From Phanerodontia chrysosporium (Eukaryota > Basidiomycota > Agaricomycetes > Polyporales > Phanerochaetaceae), in NCBI GenBank assembly GCA_001910725.1, contig MJGA01000026.1, positions 124,001 to 188,000 on the forward strand: 64,000 nucleotides of DNA, in the 5' to 3' direction. Positions within the stretch are counted from its first letter, which is position 1, and each line of letters starts with the position of its first letter. The translations under genes were made by a program, and so were the position numbers. Shown one piece after another: positions 42,555-55,184 of this stretch. A model generated the notes under the pieces. The model ran no database searches. It was not told where the DNA came from and saw only the letters and a list, made by a program, of their open reading frames with translations.

Positions 42555-43714
42555 TCATTGTATGTTGCATCCGTCGGGCAGCTTGGGCAGTCCGTCGGGT
42601 CCAAGTTCCAGACCTGGTGGCATCGGACCCATAATCTCCGGTGGTGGCGAGCCGTAGGTCTGCATCTATAGAGGTGGGGTCAGTAAGCATGCATGAAGAA
42701 ATAGATCGGCATAACGTACCTTGTTCATGAGCGTGACAACACGGACACCCTTCTCCTGATCTTCGGGCGAGTATGTTGGATCCTCGAAGATCGTGACTAT
42801 CTCGGCTACGATCTCCTTCTGCGATTGATAGCGCTGCTTGTCCTCAGACTTGAGCGTTGCGTCGTTGTCCTTCAGGTATGCCGGGAACTTCTCGTGCAAC
42901 TCCTTCAAGGGTTCGTAGAGGACGTCTTTGCTCATGAGCTGCGACATCATCGTCTCGAGCATGCCTTGCAGCTCTTCTTCTGACTCGCCGCCGTTCTCTC
43001 CGAGGGCTGCAAGGAGCTTCTCGAAGGCGTCGTTCTCATCATTAGCTGAGGTGGCCTCGCTCTCCTGCGCCACATACATTCAGCACCGTGAACACAATGG
43101 CAAGGCCAGCTTCTACTGACCTTTGCGACATCCTCGCTAATCTTCAGCTTGTCCATTGCCGCCCTGAGGTTTGACTGGAAGGCGTCGTCTCCCACCTGCG
43201 CCTTGTTCGCGGACCCAGGCGTCGCAGGAGCCTTGCCCTTCGCGCTCTTGTCGAAGTCGTCGCTATCCAGGGCACCGTTCATGCCCTCCACAATCATTTC
43301 CTCCCATGCCTTCCTGAACGCTGCCTCCCTCCGCTTCTCCTCGTCCGAGAGGTTCGCGCTCTCGCTCGGCTGCGTCGACTCTGCCGCGATCTCACGCATG
43401 AGCGCAGCCATGCCCTCGGCCAGCTCGCGCGCAAAGTCGTCGCCGACAGAGAGGTCCTCATGACCTGGCTTCTTGGCAGCGGTATTGGGCGGCACCGGTG
43501 GCCGAGACGCGGACGTTCCTGGTGTGCTCGGTGCAGAGGGCGCATTCGTAGCCGGCTTACTGGGCTTCTGGCCGCCTGCGAAGCCGCCGAGAACGTCTAG
43601 AGTGATGATTGAGCATGTACAGTAGCCATTGCGTGCAAGCATCTGCTCACCATCGAGATCGTCCGTATCGTCCTCCACTTTCGGTCGCGTGTTCTTTGGA
43701 ATGGCTTTAGACAT
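42555..43714 (-). CDS. PEX19: Peroxin 19, peroxisomal membrane protein receptor
   Basis: Starts MSKAIPKNTRPKVEDDTDDL. An intron joins it to DVLGGFAGGQKP, the acidic N-terminal part used to dock on Pex3. The middle has DDFARELAEGMAALMREIAA and RREAAFRKAWEEMIVEGMNG. A further exon has EEELQGMLETMMSQLMSKDV and LYEPLKELHEKFPAYL, the conserved PEX19 core, and YQSQKEIVAEIVTIFED. The last exon begins MQTYGSPPPEIMGPMPPG and ends CNIQ, a CaaX farnesylation box as in other PEX19 proteins. It is a soluble chaperone and import receptor for peroxisomal membrane proteins. Four exons are seen and the family length is normal. Confidence 0.95.
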
Positions 43715-44211
43715 CGCGTTCGGAGCAGTTGGTGCCCAAGGGTTGTAGTCTTCGAGGTTCGGAATATAAGAGTAGCAACGTGTGACTTCCTTAAAAGCTG
43801 TTCGCTGGTAGTGTCGCCGTGATTTACGACGACGACGGAGTGGGTGTTGATATGTGTTGAGGGAGAACGTCTCACGACGCGAACATGGCGAGCTACTTTA
43901 CCGCGTCTAAATCACATGCTCTGACAATCGGTGGCCTCCGGCGTCTCATCATAACCCTAATCTAGGGCTCGTAAGAGGTGCTTTGGATCTCCCCTTCGCC
44001 AGACAAAAGGCAGCAGCATGTTCGACGGCAAGCATTGGAAATTTGTAACTCTCAGCTCCATTAACAACAGTCGGTAATATACATCGCTAATTGGTAGTAT
44101 AATATCCTTACCAGCCTACAAGTGGAATGAAGGTGATACAGGAGAGTGGCGGCGGTGCAGAACGAATGCCATAGCATTGCAGTTCACGGTGTCGTACGTA
44201 TGTATCGAAAT
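43715..44211. other. Intergenic, no gene seen
   Basis: About 0.5 kb between the E2 gene's 3' end and the PEX19 start, both on the minus strand. AT-richer, with no motif recognised. Confidence 0.4.
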
Positions 44212-45211
<1,000 letters not shown>

Positions 45212-45566
45212 ATTAGTTTCGGGGTTTATGAACAGAGGTTGGAGCACCAGACCGTCGATGCAAGAGGCGGCGGCATTGGTCGAACAGGGTGTAGGGGACG
45301 AGAGGTCGTGATGGTAGGTGTGAACGGTACGCACGCGCTCCGACAGTGTACGGTGATCCATTGTGAGAAATACCTGCCATACACGTAGATAGAGTCACAT
45401 GATCCGTTAGCCTCGGCTGAGGCTGCCTGACTCGAAGACCTACGCTTTGTTCCTTTCCACCACGCCCGACGTTTCAAACCGACGATGATCCCTCGAATAG
45501 CTGTCTAACCAGTCTACACACCCTCCTACTCGCCCCTTACTAACTCTCACAATACCTGGAAATAGC
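45212..45566. promoter_or_regulatory. Divergent promoter region of E2 and GTPBP-domain genes
   Basis: 355 bases between the E2 start (minus) and the ATG at 45567 (plus). An open frame covers part of it on the minus strand but lacks E2-like sequence. No TATA box is seen. Confidence 0.35.
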
Positions 45567-47090
45567 ATGTTCGGAGACGACGAAGAGTGCTTCCGCGCCC
45601 CCAGTCCTTGGGATGGCTTCATCTCCACGACGCCGTCCGAGGTTGGCTCTTTGGAGGCACAGAAGTCTTTCAAGAACGGCATCCCTAAGCTCGCCCCTGA
45701 GGTGGAGGAGGTACGCGTTACAGCTTCTCTATCGTCCGCTGACGCCCTCATGGGTCCATAGGGCAATGTCGAATACAAGCTCAAGCTCACCGATATCTCG
45801 CCCGCTCGATTCGCGCGCCTAGTCACGCAGCTCAAGTGGCGATTACTTGAGGGCAGCGGCCAAGCGTACTATGAGCTCGGAGTGGCTGACTCTGGGGCTC
45901 TCATTGGCCTGTCTCGGGCCGACCTGGAAACGTCTCTCGAGACCCTCGAGATGATGGCAGGCGAAATTGGCGCGTCGGTCATTGTGGTCAAGGAAATTGA
46001 GGTCCCTTCAGCCATGGTTGCCTTCGCCGACAAGATCAGCGCGTACATTGACCCCGAGACTGGCAAGTGGACCGAGAAGATGAGCAACAAGCGCTTCAGG
46101 AACGGGTACCGAGGCGGTGAAGCCACACCCTATGGAACTGAGGCCGATACAGACACCGACGGCAGCCCCTCCCCTCTGTACACTCCCGACTACCCGCCTG
46201 CTCGCAAGGCGCCGCTTCTGACCTGCGACAGCCCCAGGCCAGCCGCCAACCCTGAGCGTCCCTCCTCGCAGTCTTCGCCTTACATCGCGCCCCTCGATGA
46301 CGACTTAGCCTTATTCTCGATGGAGCCCGAGCCCGAGTTCGAGGCAGAGGACGAGGACGAGGACAAGGAGAACGATGACGTTGCTCTTTCTGCCGACGCT
46401 GACGTACCCGATTTCTCCCTCGACATCGAGATATCGACAGTCTACAAGCCACGTCCCTTCCGTCGCCGTGCACCCCATCCACCTGGCGCCGGAGTCTTTG
46501 GTGGGAAGTCAGGGCGGAAGGCGCCCAAGCCTGCGAAAGAGTCGAAGCCGGGCTGGAATGTGCAGCTGCAATCGACTTTACCTGTCACCGATGCAGCGCA
46601 CATACCCAACCGGCAGGAGGCTAAGGCCCTGCTTCGCCGTCAGGCGCGCGATAGACGACGGGAGGAGAAGCGCAGGGCCCTGCTCGCTGGGGCGGGCGCA
46701 GGGGCCGTCATCGACGGCGTGGCTGTCGGACGAGACGAGGCGCTCCTTCCGGTGCATGACGCCGACATCAATGTCTCCAGGCTAGCAGACCAGGCTGCCG
46801 GCCTTGCTGCCGGCCTGGAGAACCTGCATGTCACCGTTGAGTCGGCAAGGGTCGTCGTGGACGAGTCTCCGACCCCCGAGATTGCTCCGCTGACGCCGTC
46901 TTTCTCTGAGGCTACTCTCACGAGCGTACCCCCGACTCCCGCACTTACCGAGGCTACGCTCGCGGAGAGCGGCGCAGGCTCTCCCCTTCTAACGGCGAAG
47001 GAACCGAGACTCATTGTCGAGGCTCTCGTTGTGCGAAAGATGTCCATCGACGAAGGCTTCTTAGACCTCGGGGGCTTCTCCGTAGTATGA
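45567..47090 (+). CDS. Protein with GTPBP1/2-type N-terminal domain but no GTPase
   Basis: Two exons (45567-45710 and 45762-47090) encode 490 residues. The N-terminus carries LAPEVEE then GNVEYKLKLTDISPARFARL, TQLKWRLLEGSGQAYYELGV, GALIGLSRADLETSLETLEM and IGASVIVVKEIEV. This block closely resembles the N-terminal domain that precedes the GTPase in GTPBP1 and GTPBP2. No P-loop, NKxD or other G motif follows. Instead the rest is disordered: acidic runs (EAEDEDEDKEND), a basic Pro-rich part, and a Lys/Arg-rich helix EAKALLRRQARDRRREEKRR. It may be a stand-alone version that binds the same partner, probably translating ribosomes or RNA. That role is inference. Confidence 0.8.
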
Positions 47091-47987
47091 TTCCCTTTTA
47101 CGCCCTCACTCTACTCGTAATGTTTGTCCTGTCACCATTTCTTGGACACTTTTATGTGTACCATCATCACTGCCTCATCTATGTATTAGTCCCCTTCTCT
47201 TCTGGTCGGCGCTTGCATGTAGCTTTTCGCTTTTTTGTGGAAAGCATCTACATGATGCCGATCCTTTTCCCAACATCATGTACTCGTACTCGATACAGTG
47301 TATCAATGCGTAATGAGTATCTTCTACCGTACCCCGCTCTTCTGCGAGGATCACTCATGAATGGACTACTGGGTGCGCACTTCTTCGTCCAGCACATTCA
47401 TTGTGACTTCACAGGAAAACAGCTGTGGCGACTACATGACTTTCCGACCATCTGCCCATGACAGCATCAGGTACGTCCGTCAGTACATAGGGTGTGCACG
47501 GCCAACCGTAGTCAAACTACGTTTTTCCATAGGATACGCAGACTTCTCGTTGGCGTCCCAGCATGCCCTCAGCAGCCCAGCCCTGGCCCGAAGCCAACGT
47601 GTTGGTTCCCAGCTCGATAAGAATTTGCGTACAACAGGAGCGCGTTCTTCTCTACGACAAAGGTAGCTTCCGCCAACTATCCTCCTCTTAAGCACCGACT
47701 CACTCGAAAGGTCGTCTTCAGCGGAGCGCTCGGGGGCCCTTGTCAGTCTACAGACTGATACTGCCGCAGTGCTATCCCAAGCGTTCCTCGCACATTGCAA
47801 TGTCTCCGCTGCATTGTATTCTGGGCGTGCTATGTCTAGAGACAGTCGGTGACACACTGTCTTTCTCCCGCGAAAGGTACCTGGGTGGCTGTAGGAGTCA
47901 TACAAGTATCGCGCGTGGTCGGTGGCTGATCTCACATCCACTCTAGCATTCCTCGCCGTTTACACTTTCTGGGGAACATCTTCAAGC
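47091..47987. other. Intergenic, no gene seen
   Basis: About 0.9 kb between two plus-strand genes. The first part is pyrimidine- and AT-rich, as in a 3' untranslated region. No motif or RNA gene is recognised. Confidence 0.4.
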
Positions 47988-49817
47988 ATGGCCAGAGGCA
48001 GACCGACAGAGCGAATCCAACGTCTCCAGGTACATCCATTACCATGCCTTACTTTGTGTCGTCTCGAGTCTTATCCTGTAATTTCTAGCCTGCGGCGGAT
48101 GGAAAATATCACTGCCCAAAATGCACTTGGAGTCATCGGGACCGGCACGCGATGCACCGTCACATATTAGCGGACATCAGAGGCCAATACAAGCAGCCGG
48201 GTTGGCGCAAGGGAACTGGAGAAGCGGAATACGAGTGCCCTTTTACCGAATTACATCGGGTTCCCGCCACCTTCTCGCACATTAACTCGCTACAGGAACA
48301 CATCAGAACACATCTTCAAACGCCCTCTCCTTCGAGGGAGAGAGACGGGCCTGAACAGTCCTCTGCTCAGTCCGAGGCGCTTCCAGCAAGACTCGCAGAT
48401 CATTCGACGGAGCGCGAAGTAGAGCGTCTTAAAGGTAGGGAGGTCCACGGAGCGTCAGGTGGCCCGGAGAACATTCATGGTCCTGACGCAGCGTGAGTGG
48501 GCATGAGATCCAGCGCTTCCGCTCTACAAGGCTGACGCGTGGCACATTGGTAGGAGCATACCGTCTTCTGCACCTCCTGAATCTGGCCTGCCATCTGCTC
48601 TTCCATCAGGGTCCGAACATGCGAGCGCTTCGAGCCGCAGCTCGTCCTGGAGCTTCGCAGAGCACTCTCGCTACAATCGTGCCCGGCGGCGCGACTCCGT
48701 TGGTGGGGATACGTATGCGCCCTCGCCAGATGAAGATCCAGACGGGGCTGAAAGCGCATACGAGTACCCCCCATCGTCGCGGGAGCCGTCCGCCGCGATC
48801 GATCCAGGTTTCCCGTCCGTACCCTCCCCTTCACTGGCCAAGCCAAATCTCGACGCGATATCACCTGTCGACGCCAAGGACAGGACTGTGGACGACGCTG
48901 AGCCTAGGACTGACCCAATTTATCGCCCTCGGAGGGGCCCTGCCGCCATAGGGCCTGAAACTGACCTCTCACCCTCTCCACGTCCTTCCCGACGACCCTC
49001 TATCTCTGATCCCACAGAGCCGCACCCGGAAGCAACGCTAGGATCAACAACAGCGCCTCGAGAGCCTTCTCTTCCACCTGACATTGTGCCCAACATATCT
49101 TCAGGCCGCGGGCGTTCCCGAGCATCGTCCACTGCTAGCACCCACTCGTTCGAATACGAGCCACCTTCTCGAGTCCGCTCGTATGCATCACCCGCCGAAC
49201 TGGGACCAGCATTCGCCGCCCCGTACGTCCCACCTTCAAGTCACCTCCAGTACGCCGGGCCGCCCAGGCGCTCCTCCTGGGCGCCGCCTCCTGCGAACGA
49301 CCGTGATGCAGTCCAACACCAAGTTCGTGAAGCGCCCGCGCAGTACCGCAACGCTGCGCCCGCGCCGCTCAAGCGCAAGGCAGAACCTACGGGTCGCGAC
49401 CGTGCTGCCTCTCTCTCGCACTCTCGTCATCCCTCCCAATCCCGGGCCGACAGGCTCCCGAGTGTAGACGGCCGCCGTGGAGGCCTCCCCACCGCACAGG
49501 CCGGCGTGCCTCCCGCGCGTGCCATCGCTGGGGCGCGCCTGGCAGGCCGTGTGCAGGGCCCGGTGCGCGACCAGGAGACACTGCAGGCGTCTCTGCCGTA
49601 TACTGTGGCGGCGACGGACCGCCACCCCGAAGGGAGCGCAACCGCCCAGGCGGTGCCTGCTGCATCTCTCGGCAGTGTACCGTCTTTGGGGCTGCAGGGA
49701 AATCCCCGCAAAACTCCTGTGGTCCTGCGGTCAACTCCGCTGCGAGGGCCCCTGAGCCCTCGTCTACAGCTCCTGGCCCCCACGGGCCCCCTTCCACTTT
49801 TCTCGTGCCCCTTCTGA
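47988..49817 (+). CDS. C2H2 zinc-finger-like protein with long disordered tail
   Basis: ATG at 47988 gives MARGRPTERIQRLQ. A short intron leads to KYHCPKCTWSHRDRHAMHRH, a C2H2 finger, then ECPFTELHRVPATFSHINSL with EHIRTH, a second, more irregular finger. A further intron from 48492 joins PDAA to SIPSSAPPESGLPS in frame. After that the protein is Ser/Pro/Arg-rich, with patches such as YAPSPDEDPDGAESAYEYPP and RSRASSTASTHSFEYEPPS. The chosen frame ends at 49817, but other frames stay open and proline-rich to about 50516, so the C-terminus is uncertain. It is probably a nuclear regulator, by family resemblance only. Confidence 0.6.
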
Positions 49818-50657
49818 AATGCCTTGGGGCCAGCCATACCCCGGTGCAGCCGCGCCGGGGCCACTGCAGGCTACGTTTGCATATGGCCTCAGCCTGTACG
49901 ACCTCCACGTGTTGTCTCACGGTTGGACGCACCTGTACCACGCTGCCTGTGCCTCGGTCGAGGCAGCCGAGGCAGGACGCCGGGGCCCGCCCAGCCTGCG
50001 CCGTATGCCTTGCGCAATGACGGCCACGGCGCATGCTACGGACAGGACACGGTGCCCGTGCGGCCCGCGCTCCCCACGGTCGCGCGGCAGCCGTCCGGGG
50101 CCGACCCGCGGAGCACGGTGTATGCCGCCACGTCGCGGGCGACGCGATGGATCCAGCCTCCTGTTGTACACCCCGTGCGGCGCGGTGCACCACAGGACAC
50201 GCAGGACACGGAGGCCCATGGGCGGGCTGACGCGCGGGTGCACCGCGCACCGGCGGAGTCCAAGGAGGAGGCCGCCACAGCAAGACCCGGAGCACCTGCC
50301 CGGCCGCATCGTCCGCGAGCCCCCCTGCCCGCACGGCCCAGCGCAGCACCCGGGCGGAGAATCGAGGACGTGCTCTCGCTTCCCCTGCGACGAGGCCCTC
50401 CGACCCGCGCGGGACGTCGGACGGACGTGACGCAGAGAGACAGAACCCTGATGACGACGACGACGCATCCCGGCCACCAAAGTGAACGATGCAGGCGAGC
50501 ACATGAACGAGACTAAGCGAATCCTATACATGTACGTCTATGTGAGACCCATCTATGTATGTCTATGCTACTTTCCATATGCGCATGCGTCTACTGTGCC
50601 TCTATGCCCACTCAATCTATGTCTATGCTCACGTCTGCACCTGCGCCACATCGCCCG
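49818..50657. other. Possible C-terminal extension of the zinc-finger gene, or intergenic
   Basis: GC-rich sequence with an open plus-strand frame to 50516 that includes RRIEDVLSLPLRRGPP, and a competing frame with QATFAYGLSLYDLH. Either could be further exons of the upstream gene. From 50520 to 50657 it is AT-richer with TATG-rich words, consistent with 3' flanking sequence. Confidence 0.35.
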
Positions 50658-51903
50658 CTATACCCACGCGATCGTGTAGTGCACGTACTCGACCTCTTCG
50701 CCGCTCCCGCGCGCGAGATCCTCGCAGACGACGGCCTCCTTGGCGACGACGGCCAGTGTGCGCCGCACGGGCGCGTCTTCCGGCGGCGAGTCCGTGCCGC
50801 CGCGCACGGCGGCCGCGGAGGGAAAGACCTCTTCGATGGTGCGCGATTCGGCGGCGTGCGTCGCGCGGAGGGGGACGACGAGGTGGAACTGCGGCTGCGG
50901 CTGCGGCGGCTGCCGCTCTGGGCGGCGAGCGCCGCGACGGTCTCGGGCGGCGGCGTGCGGAGGAGGGCCGCGACGCAGGCGCGGATCCAGCGCGCGTGCT
51001 CGGGCTCGTAGACGATGTCGGCGCCGAGGACGACGTCGAACGGGCGGTCGAACGGCGCGGACGCGGGGCGCGCGGGCGCGGGCGCGGCGAAGGCGGACCA
51101 GTCGAGCGGCGCGGCGCACACGGACACCGCGGGGCCCGCGCGGGCGAAGTTGGCCGCGATGTTGCTGCGCAGGTTCGCGAGCACGGCGGGGTGGAAGTCG
51201 GTGCAGACGACCTCGGCGGCGGCGCCGTGCGCGGCGAGGATCTTGCCCGCCGCGAGCCCCACGAGGCCGGTGCCCGCGCCGAGCTCGAGGACGCGGAGCG
51301 GGCGCGCGGGCGCGGGGCCGAGGCCAAAGTCGGCTGGGGCGTGCACGAGCATGTCGGCCATGAGGCACGCGCCGCCCCAGGTCTGCGCGCCGACGGAGGT
51401 GTAGTCCTGGTTGTCGAGCGGGAGGTCCGTCAGCTGGACACGGACGCCGTGCGCAAAGACGAAGACGCGCGAGCGGGTGCCGGCGGCCGCGGTGCCGGCG
51501 CAGACGGCGAGGAGGCCCGCGGCGTCGCGGACGAGGGACTCGGCGTCCACGTCGTCGAGGACGAGCTGGTCCGCGCGCGCGACGAGGGCGGTGAGCCAGC
51601 GGACGGCGTAGGTGCGTTCAAAGCTGTCTGCGCGGACGGCATCGAGCTGCGAGCCAGGCGGGGGTTGCGTGCATCCGAGGCGCTGCGGCGGCGGGCGATG
51701 GTGTCGTGGCAGGCCGGCGAGGACGATGGAGACCGCCCTGGCGAGAGCGTGCGATAGGAGTGCCTGTTCGGGCGTATCTCAGGGTTGTAGAGCGAGCCAA
51801 GGTAATCGAGAGCAGTGCGGAGGTCTGCAAGTGAGCTCTGCGGGATCTTTGGTATCGGCGGGAGCTGTGCAGTGGGTGGGCCCGCTGCTGAAATAACGTG
51901 CAT
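50658..51903 (-). CDS. Lysine methyltransferase-like enzyme (METTL21 / Methyltransf_16 type)
   Basis: ATG at 51903 gives MHVISAAGPPTAQLPPIPKI. After an intron whose borders I could not fix, the frame carries SFERTYAVRWLTALVARADQ and a domain with QTWGGACLMADMLV. SAM motif I is VLELGAGTGLVGLAAGKIL, motif II is VVCTDFHPAVLANLR, and FDVVLGADIVYEPEHARWI is the later family motif. The frame then changes near 50890-50940. A 50-nt GTCGCG...GCAG segment could be an intron joining PPPET to FHLVVPLRATHAAESRTIEE; otherwise it is a frameshift in a CGCAGC repeat. The C-terminus ends VHYTIAWV at 50658. Related enzymes methylate lysines of elongation factors and chaperones. Confidence 0.82.
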
Positions 51904-52747
51904 GTGCGTATGCTCTGTGACTTTCTATCTCATTTTGGCTAAGTACCTCAGTGGATTGAGGTAGAGTTACAGGCAACTTACCGAGGAGGAGGAGTGTACA
52001 GAATTGTCTTCGCTCCGGTCCGTATTTAGCCGCCCAAGGTCGAAATTTGTTTGTCGCTGTTGTGCAAGAGCCTCTGAAAGAAACAAGGACAAACAAGCAT
52101 GTCCATCCCGGATATCCTGGATGCTTCCGACACCTACCTACGTCCACTCAGGGCGATGCCGCTACTCTCCGAGAAAACCTCGAAGCTCGAGCCTCCGTCG
52201 AACGTCGCGGAAATGGACTCGCAGACGTCGTTTACGTCTTGCACCTCGTATGTCGCCATCACCCTGGTCCTATATCCACCCGGCGGAGCGTCGAAATCAC
52301 AGCCGCGATTCGAAGCCTGAGCGTGTTGGAGGGTATTCCATAACAGTAAGCTCGGAGCGGAGTCGCAAGGCACCGCCGTACCAGCACCTTATCACTCGTC
52401 CTATGCAGCCACGCCTGTGGATCGCAGGCGACCCACCGATCTGCCATTCTCGTCGCTGCCTTGGCGACGGCTGCAGTATGCGGCCTGCGAGGTAACACCG
52501 CGCGCGCGCGCAGACAGGGCACGGGTCGATGACAGGCCAGCAACCCCTCGCGATCTCGCCCGGTGTCGGCTGCTCCAATCACGAGCGGATGCGGATGGCT
52601 GGCCTGCGCGAGCTCCGCCGCACCAGCCTCTTTCGGCCGGCCCATAAAGCCAGCATGTGCGGTGCTGCATGGGGGCACCAGTACCCCTGCGACGCTCTCG
52701 CCGCTCCCAAGGCACACCCAGGTCACGCCGCCCAGACAGACGACGCC
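51904..52747. promoter_or_regulatory. Divergent intergenic region between methyltransferase and ferric reductase
   Basis: About 0.8 kb between divergent start codons. A 73-codon plus-strand frame at 52099 (MSIPDILDASDTYLRPLRAM) has an ATG and a clean stop but no recognised relatives. I do not call it a gene. Confidence 0.4.
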
Positions 52748-54874
52748 ATGGCGTACAACCACAAGGTCGACGGCTCCGTTGTCAAATGGATCGACATCTT
52801 TCTGCTCGGCATACTCGGCCTTTTCGCCCTGGCCTTTTCCCGCAGATGCTCAATGCGCTCAGGTCGCGCTCGCAATGGGGGCGAGGGCTTGTCCTCTGTG
52901 GGTGATTCTCGTCGAAAGGGAGCACTGGAGGTGGCTGACCACTCTCTGTACAGACCGGACGAAAACTGCCACGCCCGACGACAGCTCTTCCATCACTGCA
53001 AGGAACTCCCGTGACCAGCCCAGCGTCGACGAGCTGAAGGGCTCTCGGCGGGGTGTACCCCACGTCAAGTCGCTAAGCACGCGATTCTTCCCCCTCGCCA
53101 AGATCCTGCGGCTTCCGCTGCCGTTCCCCTGCTACACCGTCGGAAAGGGCTTGCTTGTGTTGCTCTACTTTGGGACTCTCCTCTTCGCTGCGCTCTATCG
53201 CGACAGTGTCTTCAAGAACCCGACCCGCGAAGGTGCCATTGTTGCATCACAGCTCCCGTGGGTATACATCCTCGCGACGAAAAACAATGCCATTAGCGTC
53301 TTGACTAGACGCGGATTTGAAAAGGTTCGTTTCGTGGGCCGATTGAAAGCGCAGAACGCTAATTCTACGATAGCTCAACTACCTCCACCGCAATGCCGGA
53401 ACGCTGACGGTGCTAGCAGCCAACGTACACGCCATCGGCTTCAGTGCGTAACACCACCAGAGAGCGAATTATCTACTCATGTCTCCTGCAGTCTACAAGT
53501 GGGTCATTAACGGGACATGGACAAAGGATATCCAGGAGCCGTGGATCCGCTGGGGCCTGGTCGCCCTGGTCGCGATGGACATCTTGTTCTTCTTCTCCTT
53601 GACCTTCATCCGGAGGAACTACTACAACGTCTTTTACGTCTCGCACTGCATCGCCCTCGTCGTGCTGCTCTTCGCCGTGAGTGCGCCTGACCCCCAGATC
53701 TGCGTGTGCGTGCGGCTGACGACCATGGCGCAGATCTGCCTGCACCAGCCGTTCGCGATCCCGTACGTCGCCATCGCGTCCGGCTTCTACGGCGCGGACC
53801 ACGTCCTGCGGCTGGTGAAGACGCGCACGGCGCGCGCGACGCTCGAGGCCGTGCCCGACCTGCACACGACGCTCGTGCGCGTGCCCGCGCTGACCGCCGG
53901 CTGGCGCGCGGGCCAGTTCGTGCGCGTGCGCGTGCTGTCGCGCGGGATGGGCTGGTTCGGGTGGTCCGAGCCGCACGCGTTCACGGTCGCGAGCGTATGC
54001 GGCGGCGGCGCGGGCGCGGACGGGATGCTGCTCATGGTCAAGCGGAGCGGGCGCTGGACGCGCAAGCTGTACGCCCTGGCCTCCGCGCCGGGAGAGACGA
54101 AGGACGAGTGGAACGTCAGGGTGCTCGTGGAGGGCCCGTACGGTACGTTGCCACCTGCGCATCGCCGCGCCGCCGCCCGGAGCTCACCGTTGCGCGCAGG
54201 CGGCCCGGGCTTCACGGACTTTGCGAGCTTCTCCGGCGCGCTGTTCGTCTGCGGCGGCAGCGGCATCACGTTCGGGCTGTCTGCCGTGCAGGAGGTCCTG
54301 CAGCGCGCTGCGCAGGGCACGTCCAACGTGCGCACCGTCCGCCTGGTGTGGTGCGCGCCGCACGCCCGTGAGTCCCGTGCTGCACCGCGCCGCACGCATG
54401 CGCTCACCGCCGCCCCGTTTTCCCAGGCGCGCTCGCCCCGCTCCTCGACTGCTTCGCGTCCATGCTCGGCCAGGCCTCCGCGCTCGCGACGGAGCTCACC
54501 ATCCACGTCTGCTACACCCGCGCGCTCCCGCAGGACGACAAGTCCCCGGGCCCCGACGCGCTGCCGCGCGGGCTCGCGCTGGCGCCCGGGCGCGCGCACG
54601 TGCCGCAGCTGCTCGATGCGTTCGTGGCGCGCACGCAGGCCGTGCTCGCGCCGGGCGGGCGTGCGCACGCGCACGGTGTGCTGCTCGGCGTGTGTGGGCC
54701 GCCGGCCTCGCGCAGGATGCGCGCGCAGCCATCGCGGCGCTCGATGCCGAAGACAGGCGCGCGGTCGGCGGAGTAGAGTTCCACGACGAGTACGCCTTCG
54801 TGTTTTGCCTCTTGCACAGAGCGGCGGCTGACGGACGCGGCACAGGGCTTTCCATTGGTAAAAGGGATACTTGA
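52748..54874 (+). CDS. Ferric/cupric reductase-like transmembrane protein (FRE family)
   Basis: ATG at 52748 gives MAYNHKVDGSVVKWIDIFLL, the first membrane helix. Later exons supply the ferric-reductase membrane domain: FFPLAKILRLPLPFPCYTVG, LNYLHRNAGTLTVLAANVHA, and YVSHCIALVVLLFA joined to ICLHQPFAIPYVAI. The His residues in these helices are the expected pairs of haem ligands. The FAD site is EPHAFTVAS, and the NADPH site is LFVCGGSGITFGLS. The end has the CGP motif and EFHDEYAFVFCLLHR. Frame breaks without splice sites occur near 52831-52845 and 54698-54710; the second is repaired by one G. Such proteins move electrons across the plasma membrane to reduce iron or copper before uptake. Confidence 0.87.
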
Positions 54875-55184
54875 TAAAAGGCCACATCCAGAGTGTATGC
54901 GTTGAGTTCAGTAGATGTGGAGCCCCGAAACGCCGGTACATAGCCAAGATTGGTGATATGGAAATTGGTGTTAATATACCATGTTGTCAACGACACCTGC
55001 ATGAGGAAGCACATATATGGATTTATGTCATGACGAACAGTGAAAACAATATGAGATGGATGGCTAGTTTATGCGGTAAACGTCACGACGGGCGTCGGGC
55101 GCTTGGGATGTGGCCTCAGGTCTCTGTACGAGCAATCTAATCATACACCACGCTTTGTCTTCTTATACGCATCGCATGCTATCT
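54875..55184. other. Convergent intergenic region
   Basis: 310 bases between the stop codons of the ferric reductase (plus) and the APH-like gene (minus). AT-richer, with no motif; probably two 3' untranslated regions. Confidence 0.4.

Noticed and set aside
52099..52320. 73-codon gene upstream of the ferric reductase
   Set aside because: Has ATG and stop but no recognised relatives, and a comparable frame exists on the opposite strand.
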